Shown here: positions 21,764 through 30,088 of the stretch, in pieces
How the letters are laid out: every line of letters begins with the position of its first letter
Position numbering within the stretch: position 1 is the stretch's first letter
DNA from: JACQFZ01 sp036381895
Lineage (GTDB): Bacteria; Pseudomonadota; Gammaproteobacteria; Acidiferrobacterales; Sulfurifustaceae
Assembly: GCA_036381895.1 (NCBI GenBank)
Contig: DASVBY010000021.1
Location: 1-39,448, forward strand
Length of the DNA stretch: 39,448 nt
Direction of reading: 5' to 3'
The notes under the pieces: model-generated
What the model was told of the DNA's origin: nothing
Database searches by the model: none
What the model saw: the letters and a program-made list of their open reading frames with translations, nothing else
Translations under genes and position numbers: made by a program

Positions 21764-23590
21764 ATGAGAAACAAGCTCATGCAGTGTGTGCCGGTAGTAG
21801 CTCTGGCTCTGGGGCTGCCGGCCATAGCGACTGCCAACCAGGAGCTCGCCAGACTCTCGAAAGACCCGAAGAACTGGGTGATGCAGGCGGGGAATTTCGA
21901 GAACTGGCGCTACAGCGAGCTGAAGCAGATCAACAAGGACAACGTGAAAAATCTGCGCGTCGACTGGACGTTCTCCACCGGTGTGCTGCGCGGCCATGAA
22001 GGCGGGCCGCTCGTCATCGGCGACACGCTCTACATACACTCGCCGTTTCCGAACAAGGTGTTCGCGATCGACCTCGATACCAAGCAGATCAAGTGGAAGT
22101 ACGAGCCGAAGCAGGATCCGAGCGTGATCCCGGTGATGTGCTGCGACACCGTCAACCGCGGGCTCGCATACGCCGACGGCAAGATCTTCCTGCAGCAGGC
22201 CGACACGCATCTCGTGGCGCTCGATGCCAAGACCGGGAAGGAGATCTGGAAGGTCAAGAACGGCGATCCCAAGAAGGGCGAAACCAACACGAACGCCCCG
22301 CACGTCTTCGGCGACAAGGTCATCACCGGCATCTCGGGCGGCGAGTTCGGCGTGCGCGGCTTCGTCGCGGCCTACGACATCAAGACCGGCAAGCAGGTGT
22401 GGAAGGCGTACAGCACCGGCCCGGACAAGGAGATGCTGATCGACCCGCAAAAGACCGTGACCTGGACCAACGGGAAGATGGCGCCGGTCGGCAAGGACTC
22501 CTCGCTCAAGAGCTGGGAGGGCGATCAATGGAAGATCGGCGGCGGGACCACGTGGGGATGGTACAGCTACGATCCGAAGCTGAATCTCGTCTACTACGGC
22601 ACCGGCAATCCCGGCACCTGGAACCCGAAGCAGCGCCCCGGCGACAACAAGTGGTCGATGACGCTGATGGCGCGCGACCTCGACACCGGCATGGCGAAGT
22701 GGGTGTACCAGATGACGCCCCACGACGAGTGGGACTATGACGGGGTGAACGAGGTCATCCTGGCCGACCTCGAGATCGACGGCAAGATGCGTCCGGTCCT
22801 GGTGCACTTCGACCGCAACGGCTTCGCCTACACGCTCGACCGCGCGACGGGCGAGCTGCTGGTCGCCGAGAAGTACGATCCCAAGGTGAACTGGGCGACG
22901 CAGGTCGACATGAAAACCGGCCGGCCGCAGGTGGTCGCGCAGTACAGCACCGATCACAACGGCGAGGACGTGGTGACGAAGAACGTGTGCCCGGCGGCGC
23001 TCGGCACCAAGGACCAGCAGCCGGCGGCCTACTCGCCGAAGACCAAGCGGTTCTACGTGCCGACCAACCACGTGTGCATGACCTACGAGCCGTTCCGCGT
23101 CGAGTACACCGCGGGCCAGCCCTTCGTCGGAGCGACGCTCACGATGTTCCCGGCGCCCGACAGCCACGGCGGCATGGGGAATTTCATCATCTGGGACGCC
23201 GCGCAGGGCAAGATCGTCGCGTCGAAGCCGGAAAAGTTCTCCGTCTGGAGCGGCGCGCTCGCGACCGCGGGCGATATCGTGTTCTACGGCACGCTCGAGG
23301 GCTACCTCAAGGCGGTCGATGCGAACACCCTGAAGGAGCTGTGGCGCTTCAAGACGCCCTCGGGAATCATCGGCAACGTCACCAGCTGGGAGTACAAGGG
23401 CAAGCAGTACATCGGGGTGCTTTCGGGTATCGGCGGATGGGCGGGCATCGGGCTCGCAGCCGGACTCGAAGGCGACACCGAAGGGCTCGGCGCGGTCGGC
23501 GGCTACAAGGAGCTCCGGAACTACACCGAGCTCGGCGGCGTGCTGACCGTGTTCTCGCTGCCCGATGAGGCGACGGGCGGGGCGCGCTAG
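21764..23590 (+). CDS. xoxF: Lanthanide-dependent PQQ methanol dehydrogenase XoxF
   Basis: XoxF oxidises methanol in the periplasm with PQQ and a rare-earth ion. The 608-residue precursor has a signal peptide (MRNKLMQCVPVVALALGLPA, cleaved near IATAN) and an eight-bladed propeller. Cys126-Cys127 form the vicinal disulfide above PQQ. Asp324 is the catalytic aspartate in HDEWDYDGVNE, and Asp326 two residues on is the extra lanthanide ligand that separates XoxF from calcium-using MxaF, which has Ala there. AGGAGG lies 5 bases before the ATG. Lysine-rich, codon-biased sequence suggests high expression. A strong hairpin terminator follows the gene. Confidence 0.97.
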   Translation: MRNKLMQCVPVVALALGLPAIATANQELARLSKDPKNWVMQAGNFENWRYSELKQINKDNVKNLRVDWTFSTGVLRGHEGGPLVIGDTLYIHSPFPNKVFAIDLDTKQIKWKYEPKQDPSVIPVMCCDTVNRGLAYADGKIFLQQADTHLVALDAKTGKEIWKVKNGDPKKGETNTNAPHVFGDKVITGISGGEFGVRGFVAAYDIKTGKQVWKAYSTGPDKEMLIDPQKTVTWTNGKMAPVGKDSSLKSWEGDQWKIGGGTTWGWYSYDPKLNLVYYGTGNPGTWNPKQRPGDNKWSMTLMARDLDTGMAKWVYQMTPHDEWDYDGVNEVILADLEIDGKMRPVLVHFDRNGFAYTLDRATGELLVAEKYDPKVNWATQVDMKTGRPQVVAQYSTDHNGEDVVTKNVCPAALGTKDQQPAAYSPKTKRFYVPTNHVCMTYEPFRVEYTAGQPFVGATLTMFPAPDSHGGMGNFIIWDAAQGKIVASKPEKFSVWSGALATAGDIVFYGTLEGYLKAVDANTLKELWRFKTPSGIIGNVTSWEYKGKQYIGVLSGIGGWAGIGLAAGLEGDTEGLGAVGGYKELRNYTELGGVLTVFSLPDEATGGAR

Positions 23591-23610
23591 AGCGGCCCGC
23601 CAGGCGTCGG

Positions 23611-23650
23611 GTGCTGGCATTCCAGGAGGGAATGCCAGCACTTTCTTTTT
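23611..23650 (+). terminator. Intrinsic terminator/attenuator between xoxF and xoxG
   Basis: Bases 23611-23623 (GTGCTGGCATTCC) pair perfectly with 23629-23641, with a 5-base loop (AGGAG), and TTTCTTTTT follows at 23642-23650. This is a textbook intrinsic terminator on the + strand, 20 bases after the xoxF stop. Partial read-through would give much more xoxF than xoxG/J message. Confidence 0.9.
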
Positions 23651-23682
23651 ATCCGCAACTCCAAGAACAGAGGGCGATGGGA

Positions 23683-24135
23683 ATGAGACGCAAGCAGTGG
23701 GCGGCGGCCGCCGCAGCAGCGGCGCTACTCCTTACCGGGCACGTCCTGGTGCAGCAGAGCCAGGCGCAGAGTGGGGGCGAGAAGCCCTACAAGGTCGTGG
23801 ACGGCAACAAGGTCGATCCCGAGACGTACAACGGCTTTCGCGCGTGGCGCGCCGCCGCCTGCGAGCGCTGCCACGGGGCGAACCAGGCCGGCCTCGTGGG
23901 CCCGTCGCTGCTCGAAGCCCTGAAGCGGCTTTCGAAGGACGAGGTCGAGCAGGTGGTGCTCGAGGGCCGGCCCGAGCGGGGCATGCCGCCGCACAAGAAC
24001 ATGAAGACCGTCGTTGAGAACATCGACGGCCTTTACGCGTATCTGAAGGGTCGTTCGGACGGCGCGATCAAGCCCGGACGGCTCGAGCCGATCAAGGACA
24101 GCAGCTCGGCGGCGAGTCCGTCGGGCGGCGGTTGA
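23683..24135 (+). CDS. xoxG: Cytochrome c XoxG
   Basis: XoxG is the soluble c-type cytochrome that takes electrons from XoxF. The 150-residue precursor has a signal peptide (AAAAAAAALLLTGHVLV, cleaved near SQAQS) and one haem motif, CERCH, with a likely axial methionine in GMPPHKNM. The ATG at 23683 is chosen because AGAGGG lies 8 bases ahead; the ATG at 23677 is too close to it. The C-terminal tail is low-complexity, Ser/Gly-rich. It follows xoxF after a strong terminator and precedes xoxJ by 7 bases. Confidence 0.92.
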   Translation: MRRKQWAAAAAAAALLLTGHVLVQQSQAQSGGEKPYKVVDGNKVDPETYNGFRAWRAAACERCHGANQAGLVGPSLLEALKRLSKDEVEQVVLEGRPERGMPPHKNMKTVVENIDGLYAYLKGRSDGAIKPGRLEPIKDSSSAASPSGGG

Positions 24136-24142
24136 GGCGAGT

Positions 24143-25081
24143 ATGCGGAATGCGGTCAGTATGAAGCGCCATGTTTCGTGGACAGCGCTCGCGCTGGTGC
24201 TGCTATCGGGACCGACCTATGCGCAGCCGGAGGACGCCGGCGACGAGAAGGTGCTGCGCGTGTGCGAGGATCCGAACAATCTTCCGTTCTCGCATCGCAG
24301 CGGCGATGGCTTCGAGAACAAGATCGCGGAGCTCTTCGCACGCGATCTCGGCTGGAAGCTCGAATACACCTGGTTCCCCCAGCGCATCGGCTTCATCCGC
24401 AATACGCTGCGCGCCTACGAGCGCGACTCGGGCCGGTACAAGTGCGATCTCGTGATCGGCCTGCCCGCCGGTTACGAGCTCGCCTCGATGACGAAGCCGT
24501 ATTACACCTCCACCTACGCGCTCGTGTATGCGCGCGGCCGCAAGCTGGGCGATGCCAGGCTCTCGACCCCGGACGAGCTGCTGCGGGTCGAGCCGCAGGT
24601 GCTCCGGTCGCTCAAGATCGGCGTAGTAGCCCAGACCCCGGGCGTCGACTGGCTGCTCAAGCACGGGCTGTACGATCAGGCGGTCGCCTATCAGCGGCAG
24701 ACGGGCGACCCCGAGCAGTACCCCGGCCAGATCGTCGAGCTCGATCTGGCCGAGGGCAAGATCGACGCCGCCATTGTCTGGGGCCCCATTGCCGGCTACT
24801 TCGCGCGCCGGGTGAAGTCGCCCGAGCTCGTGGTCGTACCGTTTCCGACCGAGCCGGACATCAAGTTCGACTACAGCATCGGCATGGGCGTGCGTTTCGG
24901 GGAGCGCGAATGGAAGGCACGGGTCGAGCAGTTGCTCGAGCGCAACCGCGCCGGGATCCGCGAGATCCTCACCGAGTACGGTGTGCCGCTGCTCGACGAA
25001 CGCGGTCAGCCGAAGCGCTCGGAAGGACCGGGCGGCGCGCCGGCGAAGCGGACGGGCGAGCGGCGTCCGGGTGCGTCATGA
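24143..25081 (+). CDS. xoxJ: Periplasmic binding-like protein XoxJ
   Basis: The 312-residue precursor has a signal peptide (ending near GPTYAQ) and a bacterial extracellular solute-binding fold: VLRVCEDPNNLPFSHRSGDGFENKIAELFARDLG at the start, TKPYYTSTYALVYARGR, and VELDLAEGKIDAAIVWGPIAGYF. These are the XoxJ/MxaJ hallmarks, with two cysteines that could form a disulfide. XoxJ is thought to help activate XoxF. GAGG lies 5 bases before the ATG; an ATG at 24161 is a possible later start. The gene ends in a Pro/Gly/Arg-rich tail not typical of the family core. Confidence 0.92.
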   Translation: MRNAVSMKRHVSWTALALVLLSGPTYAQPEDAGDEKVLRVCEDPNNLPFSHRSGDGFENKIAELFARDLGWKLEYTWFPQRIGFIRNTLRAYERDSGRYKCDLVIGLPAGYELASMTKPYYTSTYALVYARGRKLGDARLSTPDELLRVEPQVLRSLKIGVVAQTPGVDWLLKHGLYDQAVAYQRQTGDPEQYPGQIVELDLAEGKIDAAIVWGPIAGYFARRVKSPELVVVPFPTEPDIKFDYSIGMGVRFGEREWKARVEQLLERNRAGIREILTEYGVPLLDERGQPKRSEGPGGAPAKRTGERRPGAS

Positions 25082-25210
25082 ACCGGATGCGCGCACCGGG
25101 AAGCTCCGGGCACGACAGGGGTTGACCGCGTGGCGGCCGAGGATGTGCCCGGATGATGCCGCGGCGATCCTACTAATATGTTGGGCCTTCCGTCTGCGAG
25201 TTCGGTTCCC

Positions 25211-26224
25211 ATGCACCGCTATGGCCTGCTCCCGCTCCTGCTGCTGCTCGCGCCGGCGCCGACTCCGGCGCAGCCCTTCGACTTCGCTCTCTTCTGGCGG
25301 CTCGCGCCGAGCGTGTTCAAGATCGAGGCGCACAACGGCGAAGGCGCCGTTTCCGTCGGCTCCGGCGTGCTGATCGACGAGAACGTCGTCGCTACGAACT
25401 GCCACGTCACGCGCCGCGCGGGCAGCGTGCAGGTATCGAAGCACGGCATGCGCTGGGAGGCGGACGCTCAGGCGAGCGATCTCGAGCACGATCTGTGTCT
25501 GCTGCGCGTGCCGGGCATCGGCGGCAAGGTGGCGCACATCAGCGACGAGCGCCCGCGTGTGGGCCAGCGGGTGGTGGCGGTCGGCTATGTCGGCGGCACC
25601 GCGCCGCGCATCAGCGGCGGCGAGGTGCGCGCGCTCTACGAATACGACGGCGGGCGCGTTATCCAGAGCACCGCCTGGTTCAACTCGGGGGCGAGCGGCG
25701 GCGGGCTGTTCGACGCCGACGGGAACCTGATCGGCATCATTGCCTTCCGTCATCGGGGCGGCGACGCGTATTACTTTGCGCTCCCGGTCGACTGGATTTA
25801 CCGGCGCAGCCTCGACCTGAAGCAGGCGCGTGCGGTGACGCCGCTCGCGCAGGACCTCGCGTTCTGGGAGCGCGCCGGGGAACGCCAGCCGTACTTCCTG
25901 CAGGCGGCCGCGCTCGAGGCGAAGCAGGACTGGCGGGCGCTGCGCGCGCTCGCGGAAACATGGACCGCGGCGGAAACCGGCAAGTGCGAGGCCTGGCTGG
26001 CGCTCGGGCTCGCACATGAACGTCTGAACGCGCCCGAGCGGGCGATCGCCGCCTACGCGCGGGCGATCCGGACCGACCTCGAATGCACCGAGGCGTGGTT
26101 CGGCCTCGGACACGCGTACGCCGCGCTCGGCATGCAGCAGCGCGTCGACGAGGTGCGGCGCGTGCTGCTGGCGCTCAACCAGGACCTCGCGGCGCAATTG
26201 AGCGACGCGTCGCCCCGCCGCTAG
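25211..26224 (+). CDS. Secreted trypsin-like serine protease with TPR-like C-terminus
   Basis: The 337-residue protein (from the ATG at 25211) has a signal peptide ending near PAPTPA and a chymotrypsin/trypsin-fold peptidase domain. The catalytic triad is His65 in TNCHV, Asp94 in EHDLCLLRV and Ser162 in NSGASGGGLF, with SGVLIDENVVATNCHV before it. Residues about 210-330 contain TPR-like helices (CEAWLALGLAHERLNAPERAIAAYARAI). An ATG at 25178 is an alternative start with no better ribosome site. Its position directly after xoxJ suggests a periplasmic quality-control or processing role in the methanol oxidation system; this is inference. Confidence 0.85.
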   Translation: MHRYGLLPLLLLLAPAPTPAQPFDFALFWRLAPSVFKIEAHNGEGAVSVGSGVLIDENVVATNCHVTRRAGSVQVSKHGMRWEADAQASDLEHDLCLLRVPGIGGKVAHISDERPRVGQRVVAVGYVGGTAPRISGGEVRALYEYDGGRVIQSTAWFNSGASGGGLFDADGNLIGIIAFRHRGGDAYYFALPVDWIYRRSLDLKQARAVTPLAQDLAFWERAGERQPYFLQAAALEAKQDWRALRALAETWTAAETGKCEAWLALGLAHERLNAPERAIAAYARAIRTDLECTEAWFGLGHAYAALGMQQRVDEVRRVLLALNQDLAAQLSDASPRR

Positions 26225-26266
26225 GACCGCGCACCGTCGCCGGATACGACGACAAGGAGGGTTCGT

Positions 26267-26932
26267 ATGCATCTCGACGTAATCCGTATGGTGCTCGCCG
26301 CCATGCTCGCGGTGCTGTGTGCGAGCGCGTCGGCGGCGGACCAGGGGTCGCTCGCCGAAACCCTGCTCTTCGAGAACGATCACCTGCGGGGCATCCACGA
26401 ACCGCTTTCGCTGCATTACGCGTTCGAAACGCGCGGCTCGCTCGAGCCGGAGTACCGCGACACCGTCGAGGTCACGGTCGAGACGGCGGCCGACGGCGGC
26501 AAGCGTGTCTCGACCCGATACTTCTCGGGTGCGCGGCAGCGCGACTTTCCGGAGATCGAGCACGCCCGGGGCAATCCGGTGCTGCTCTATTTTCTCGACC
26601 GCGACATCCGCCAGATGCAGCGCCTGACCGGCGCCTACTCGCGCTACTTCCAGCAGCGCATACGGTTCGCGCTCGCCGACAAGGCCGAGGTGCGGCCGGT
26701 GCTGTTCAGGTACAACGGCGCCGAGACCGGCGGCCGCGAGATCCGCATCGCGCCCTACGCGGACGATCCGAACAACGCCCGGTACCGTGCGCTCGCCGGC
26801 AAGTACTACGTCTTCGTTCTGTCCGACGCCATTCCGGGCGGTGTATATCAGGTGCGCACCGTGGTCCCGGGCGGCGCGGACGGCGTGCTGATGGAGGAAA
26901 CGCTGACCTTCCAGTACGCGAGCGCCAGGTAG
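26267..26932 (+). CDS. Secreted protein of unknown function in the xox region
   Basis: The 221-residue precursor has a signal peptide (MVLAAMLAVLCASASA, cleaved before ADQG) and no recognised catalytic motif. The mature part has GIHEPLSLHYAFETRGSLEP, then DTVEVTVETAADGGKRVSTRYFSG and RLTGAYSRYFQQRIRFAL, mostly beta-strand patterns. An AAGGAGG lies 6 bases before the ATG. I do not recognise a family name; the protein's position behind xoxF, xoxG, xoxJ and a secreted protease suggests a periplasmic accessory factor. The next gene is convergent, 21 bases downstream. Confidence 0.78.
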   Translation: MHLDVIRMVLAAMLAVLCASASAADQGSLAETLLFENDHLRGIHEPLSLHYAFETRGSLEPEYRDTVEVTVETAADGGKRVSTRYFSGARQRDFPEIEHARGNPVLLYFLDRDIRQMQRLTGAYSRYFQQRIRFALADKAEVRPVLFRYNGAETGGREIRIAPYADDPNNARYRALAGKYYVFVLSDAIPGGVYQVRTVVPGGADGVLMEETLTFQYASAR

Positions 26933-26953
26933 GCCGGGGCGCGTTCGCCGGCG

Positions 26954-27754
26954 TCAGGCTCCTTTGCGTGCGAGGCGCCGCACGAGCGGCTCGTGCGCCG
27001 CTTCGCGCGAGAAGCGCCAGCACGCGAGCGCGGTGGCGCAAACGGTGAAGAGCGCGAGCACCGCGAGGTCGCGCCCGATGCCGAAGTCCGTACCGAGCCC
27101 GGCGGCACCCGCCGGCAGCGCGTGGCGCAGCAGGTCGACGCCGTAGGTGTAGGGGTTGAGCATGGCCGCCGCCCGCAGGCCCGCGGGCAGGGCCTGCACC
27201 GGGTAGAGCGAACCCGAGAGGAAGAACACCGGAAAGATCACGAAGTTCATGACGGCCGCGAAGTTCTCGAGCGTGCGGCTGAAGGCCGCGACCAGCATGC
27301 CGATCGCGGCGCAGGCGAACGCGGTCGCCGCGAGCGCCGCCGCGAGCAGGAGCGGCGCGGCGCCCGCCGCGAGATACCCGAGAGCGGCCAGCGCGGCGAG
27401 AAGCACCAGTGCCTGCAGTGCGGCGACGAGCGCCGCCGCGAGGAGCTTCGCGATCACGATCCACGCGTGCGGCAACGGCGCCATCACCAGCATGCGCATC
27501 ACGCCGAACTCCTTGTCGTGCACCGTGCCGAGTGCGGCGAGCATGGCGCCGAAGAGGAGCGTCATGCCAACGACGCCGGGGACCAGGAACTGTTGGTAGG
27601 CCGCGCGTCCGGCGGGGTCATAGAGCGCGCCGAAGCCCGCGCCGATGACGAGCAGCCAGACGAGCGGCCGGGCGAGCGCCGCGGCGAGCCGGGCGCGCTG
27701 CCGCAGCAGCCGCAGCACTTCGCGCTCCATGACGGCGTAGACCGGCCGCAGCAT
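26954..27754 (-). CDS. ABC-2 type permease, PedC/LutF-like
   Basis: The 266-residue protein has six hydrophobic segments in the ABC-2 exporter pattern, including PLVWLLVIGAGFGALYD, GMTLLFGAMLAALGTVHDKEFGVMRM, and FVIFPVFFLSGSLYPVQALP, the last being the typical 'FxSG' segment. It follows its ATPase by one base. In alcohol-oxidising bacteria such permease/ATPase pairs sit beside PQQ genes (PedC of Pseudomonas) and in the lut lanthanide cluster of Methylobacterium (LutF). Its cargo is unknown. The ATG at 27754 lacks a clear ribosome site; coupling to the upstream gene may drive it. Confidence 0.86.
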   Translation of the reverse strand: MLRPVYAVMEREVLRLLRQRARLAAALARPLVWLLVIGAGFGALYDPAGRAAYQQFLVPGVVGMTLLFGAMLAALGTVHDKEFGVMRMLVMAPLPHAWIVIAKLLAAALVAALQALVLLAALAALGYLAAGAAPLLLAAALAATAFACAAIGMLVAAFSRTLENFAAVMNFVIFPVFFLSGSLYPVQALPAGLRAAAMLNPYTYGVDLLRHALPAGAAGLGTDFGIGRDLAVLALFTVCATALACWRFSREAAHEPLVRRLARKGA

Positions 27755-27755
27755 A

Positions 27756-28688
27756 TCAGCGCGCCGCCGCGCGCGCGGGCGGCGCGGGCGTCTGCGTCGC
27801 GTTCACCCACAGGAACACGTCGTTCAGATTCGGCCGCCGCAGGCGCAGCGCCTCGACCGCGCCGGCGAGCTCGCTTTGCAGCGCACCGAAGTCCGCGGCC
27901 GAGCCGTGGAAGCAGAAGCTCAGCCGCTGCCCGTCGTTGAGCGCAGGCCCGAGCTTCGGCGCGAGGCGCAGCGCGAGCGGCTCGAGGTCTGCGCCCTCGA
28001 CCTCGAGAATGCGCGGGGCGAGGTTCTCGACCAGCGCGCGCGGAGCGCCGGACGCGACCACGCGGCCGGCGCGGATGAACGCCACGCGGTCGCAGTCGTC
28101 GGCCTCTTCGAGATAGTGCGTGGTCAGCACGACCGTCACCCCGGTTTCGGCGCGCAGCCCCGCGATGTAGCGCCAGATGGCGCGGCGGTTCGGGACGTCG
28201 AGGCCGATCGTCGGTTCGTCGAGGAACAGCACTTGCGGCCGATGGATCACGCCGCGCGCGATGTCGAGCGCGCGGCGAAGCCCTCCCGAGAGCGCCGCCG
28301 CGCTCTGGCGGCGCCGTGCGCCGAGGCCGAAGAGGGCGAGCAGCTCCTCGGTGCGGCGGCGGATCTCGGCGGCGGGCAGACCGTAGAGGCGGCCGGCGAG
28401 CCGCAAATTCTCCTCGACCGAGAGACTGCGGTCGAGCGCCGGTTCCTGGAACACGACCCCGATCGCGCGGCGCACCGCGACCGGCTCGCGGCGCACGTCG
28501 TGTCCCGCGACGCGCGCCTCGCCGGCGCTCGGGCGGATCAGGGTGCTCAGCATGTGGATCGCCGTGGTCTTGCCCGAGCCGTTCGGCCCGAGCAGCCCGA
28601 AGAACGCGCCGGCCGGAACGTCGAGATCGAGCGCGTCGACCGCGAGCACCTCGCCGTAGCGCTTGGTGAGCCCGCGCGCCGCGACCAT
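27756..28688 (-). CDS. ABC transporter ATPase, PQQ-associated, LutE-like
   Basis: The 310-residue ATPase has Walker A GPNGSGKTT (residues about 38-46), a Q-loop in VVFQEPALDRSLSVEEN, the signature AALSGGLRRALDIARG, Walker B VLFLDEPTIGLD, and the switch histidine in LTTHYLEEADD. The signature is SGGL rather than SGGQ, which is common among ABC-2 exporter ATPases. A C-terminal regulatory extension of about 80 residues ends with NLNDVFLWV. The ATG at 28688 is used; a GTG at 28712 would overlap pqqE. It forms an exporter with the next gene and is co-transcribed with pqqABCDE by position. Confidence 0.88.
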   Translation of the reverse strand: MVAARGLTKRYGEVLAVDALDLDVPAGAFFGLLGPNGSGKTTAIHMLSTLIRPSAGEARVAGHDVRREPVAVRRAIGVVFQEPALDRSLSVEENLRLAGRLYGLPAAEIRRRTEELLALFGLGARRRQSAAALSGGLRRALDIARGVIHRPQVLFLDEPTIGLDVPNRRAIWRYIAGLRAETGVTVVLTTHYLEEADDCDRVAFIRAGRVVASGAPRALVENLAPRILEVEGADLEPLALRLAPKLGPALNDGQRLSFCFHGSAADFGALQSELAGAVEALRLRRPNLNDVFLWVNATQTPAPPARAAAR

Positions 28689-28698
28689 GGTCTCGTCG

Positions 28699-29841
28699 CT
28701 ACGATTCCGCACGCCGCGCGCTCAGGGCCCTCGAGTTGCGGTCGTCGCGGAAGCGGATGGGATGAACCGGCACCGCGTCCCGCTGCGCGGCGGCCACCGC
28801 ATCGAGGACCGCCTGGTGATGGGGCGAGAGATCGCACACCGGATCGGCGTTCGCCGCATCGCCGGTGAGCAGGTACGCCTGGCAGCGGCAGCCGCCGAAA
28901 TCGCGGATCTTCTCCGGGCACGAGCGGCACGGTTCCTTCATCCAGGCGTCGCCGCGATAGCGGTTGAAGGCGGGCGAGTCGTGCCAGATCCAGTCGAGCG
29001 CGCGCTCGCGCACGTTCGGAAACTCGAGTCCGGGGAGCATGCGCGCCTCGTGGCAGGGAAGCGCGACGCCGTCGGCGGCGATCACGAGGAACCCCGAGCC
29101 CCAGCCGTTCATGCAGGCTTTCGGGCGGCGCTCGTAGTAGTCCGGCACCACGAAGAAGATCCGCATGCGGTTGCCGACGCGCGCGCGAAACGCGTTCGTG
29201 GCCGCTTCGGCGCGCGCGAGCTGCTCGCGCGTCGGCAGCAGGTGCGCCCGGTTGAGGAACGCCCAGCCGTAGTACTGCGTGTTCGCGAGCTCGACGTACT
29301 CGGCGCCGAGCTGTTCGGCCATCTCGAGGATCTGCTGCACGTGGTCGATGTTCTTGCGGTGCAGCACCACGTTCAGCACCATCGGATACTCGTACTGCTT
29401 GATCAGTCTTGCGACCCGCAGCTTGAGATCGAAGGTGCGCGTGCTCGAGAGGAAGTCGTTCAGCTCGCGCGTCGAGTCCTGGAAGCTCAGCTGAATGTGA
29501 TCGAGGCCCGCCTCCCGGAACGCGGCGATACGGCGCTCGTTCAAACCGATGCCCGAGGTGATGAGGTTGGTGTAGTAGCCGAGCCGGCGCCCTTCGGCGA
29601 CCAGCGTCTCGAGATCGTCGCGCGTGAGCGGCTCGCCGCCCGAGAAGCCGAGCTGCGCGGCGCCGAGCGCGCGCGCTTCGCGCAGCACCCGCAGCCACTC
29701 GTCGGTGCCGAGCTCGGGCCCGTAGCGCGTGTAGTCGACCGGGTTCGAACAGAAGACACAGTGCAGCGGGCAGCGGTACGTGACCTCCGCCAGCAGCCAC
29801 AGCGGCTTAGGCCGGGCGGGTTCGGAGCCAACCGTTGGCAT
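28699..29841 (-). CDS. pqqE: PQQ biosynthesis radical SAM enzyme PqqE
   Basis: PqqE uses S-adenosylmethionine radicals to link the Glu and Tyr side chains of PqqA. The 380-residue protein shows the radical SAM cysteines C24, C28 and C31 in TYRCPLHCVFCSNP, the GGEP loop in LGFSGGEPLTRDDLE, and a C-terminal SPASM-type region with ACMNGWGSG, LPCHEA and CRSCPEKIRDFGGCRCQAY. GAGGAGG stands 4 bases before the ATG, which lies 35 bases inside pqqD. It is followed by the ABC exporter ATPase. Confidence 0.97.
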   Translation of the reverse strand: MPTVGSEPARPKPLWLLAEVTYRCPLHCVFCSNPVDYTRYGPELGTDEWLRVLREARALGAAQLGFSGGEPLTRDDLETLVAEGRRLGYYTNLITSGIGLNERRIAAFREAGLDHIQLSFQDSTRELNDFLSSTRTFDLKLRVARLIKQYEYPMVLNVVLHRKNIDHVQQILEMAEQLGAEYVELANTQYYGWAFLNRAHLLPTREQLARAEAATNAFRARVGNRMRIFFVVPDYYERRPKACMNGWGSGFLVIAADGVALPCHEARMLPGLEFPNVRERALDWIWHDSPAFNRYRGDAWMKEPCRSCPEKIRDFGGCRCQAYLLTGDAANADPVCDLSPHHQAVLDAVAAAQRDAVPVHPIRFRDDRNSRALSARRAES

Positions 29842-30088
29842 ACGCCTCCTCGATGAAGTCCACGACGTCCTGTCGCAAATCCGCGCCCGGGAACGCCGCC
29901 TCCAGGTCGCGGATGATCTCGGCCACCGTGCGCCGGCCGTCCACGCGCTTCAGGATCTCGCCCGCCGACGGGTTCAGCTTCACCATGCCTTCGGGAAAGA
30001 GCAGCACGTACGCCTGCTGCGCCTCCTCCCACTGGAAACGGTAGAGCCGCGCGAGCTCGATCACCTCGTCGGCGCGGGGCGCGTTCAC
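29807..30088 (-). CDS. pqqD: PQQ peptide chaperone PqqD
   Basis: PqqD binds PqqA and presents it to PqqE. The 93-residue protein (GTG start at 30088) has the family pattern: RLYRFQWEEAQQAYVLLFPEGMVKLNPSAGEILKRVDG, then AEIIRDLEAAFPGADLRQDV. Its start overlaps the pqqC stop (GTGA) and its end overlaps the pqqE start by 35 bases, so all three are co-translated. The length is normal for stand-alone PqqD. Confidence 0.95.
   Translation of the reverse strand: MNAPRADEVIELARLYRFQWEEAQQAYVLLFPEGMVKLNPSAGEILKRVDGRRTVAEIIRDLEAAFPGADLRQDVVDFIEEAYANGWLRTRPA

Noticed and set aside
21533..23641. 702-residue - strand frame opposite xoxF
   Set aside because: xoxF on the + strand is certain. The opposite frame mirrors its codon bias and has no motifs.
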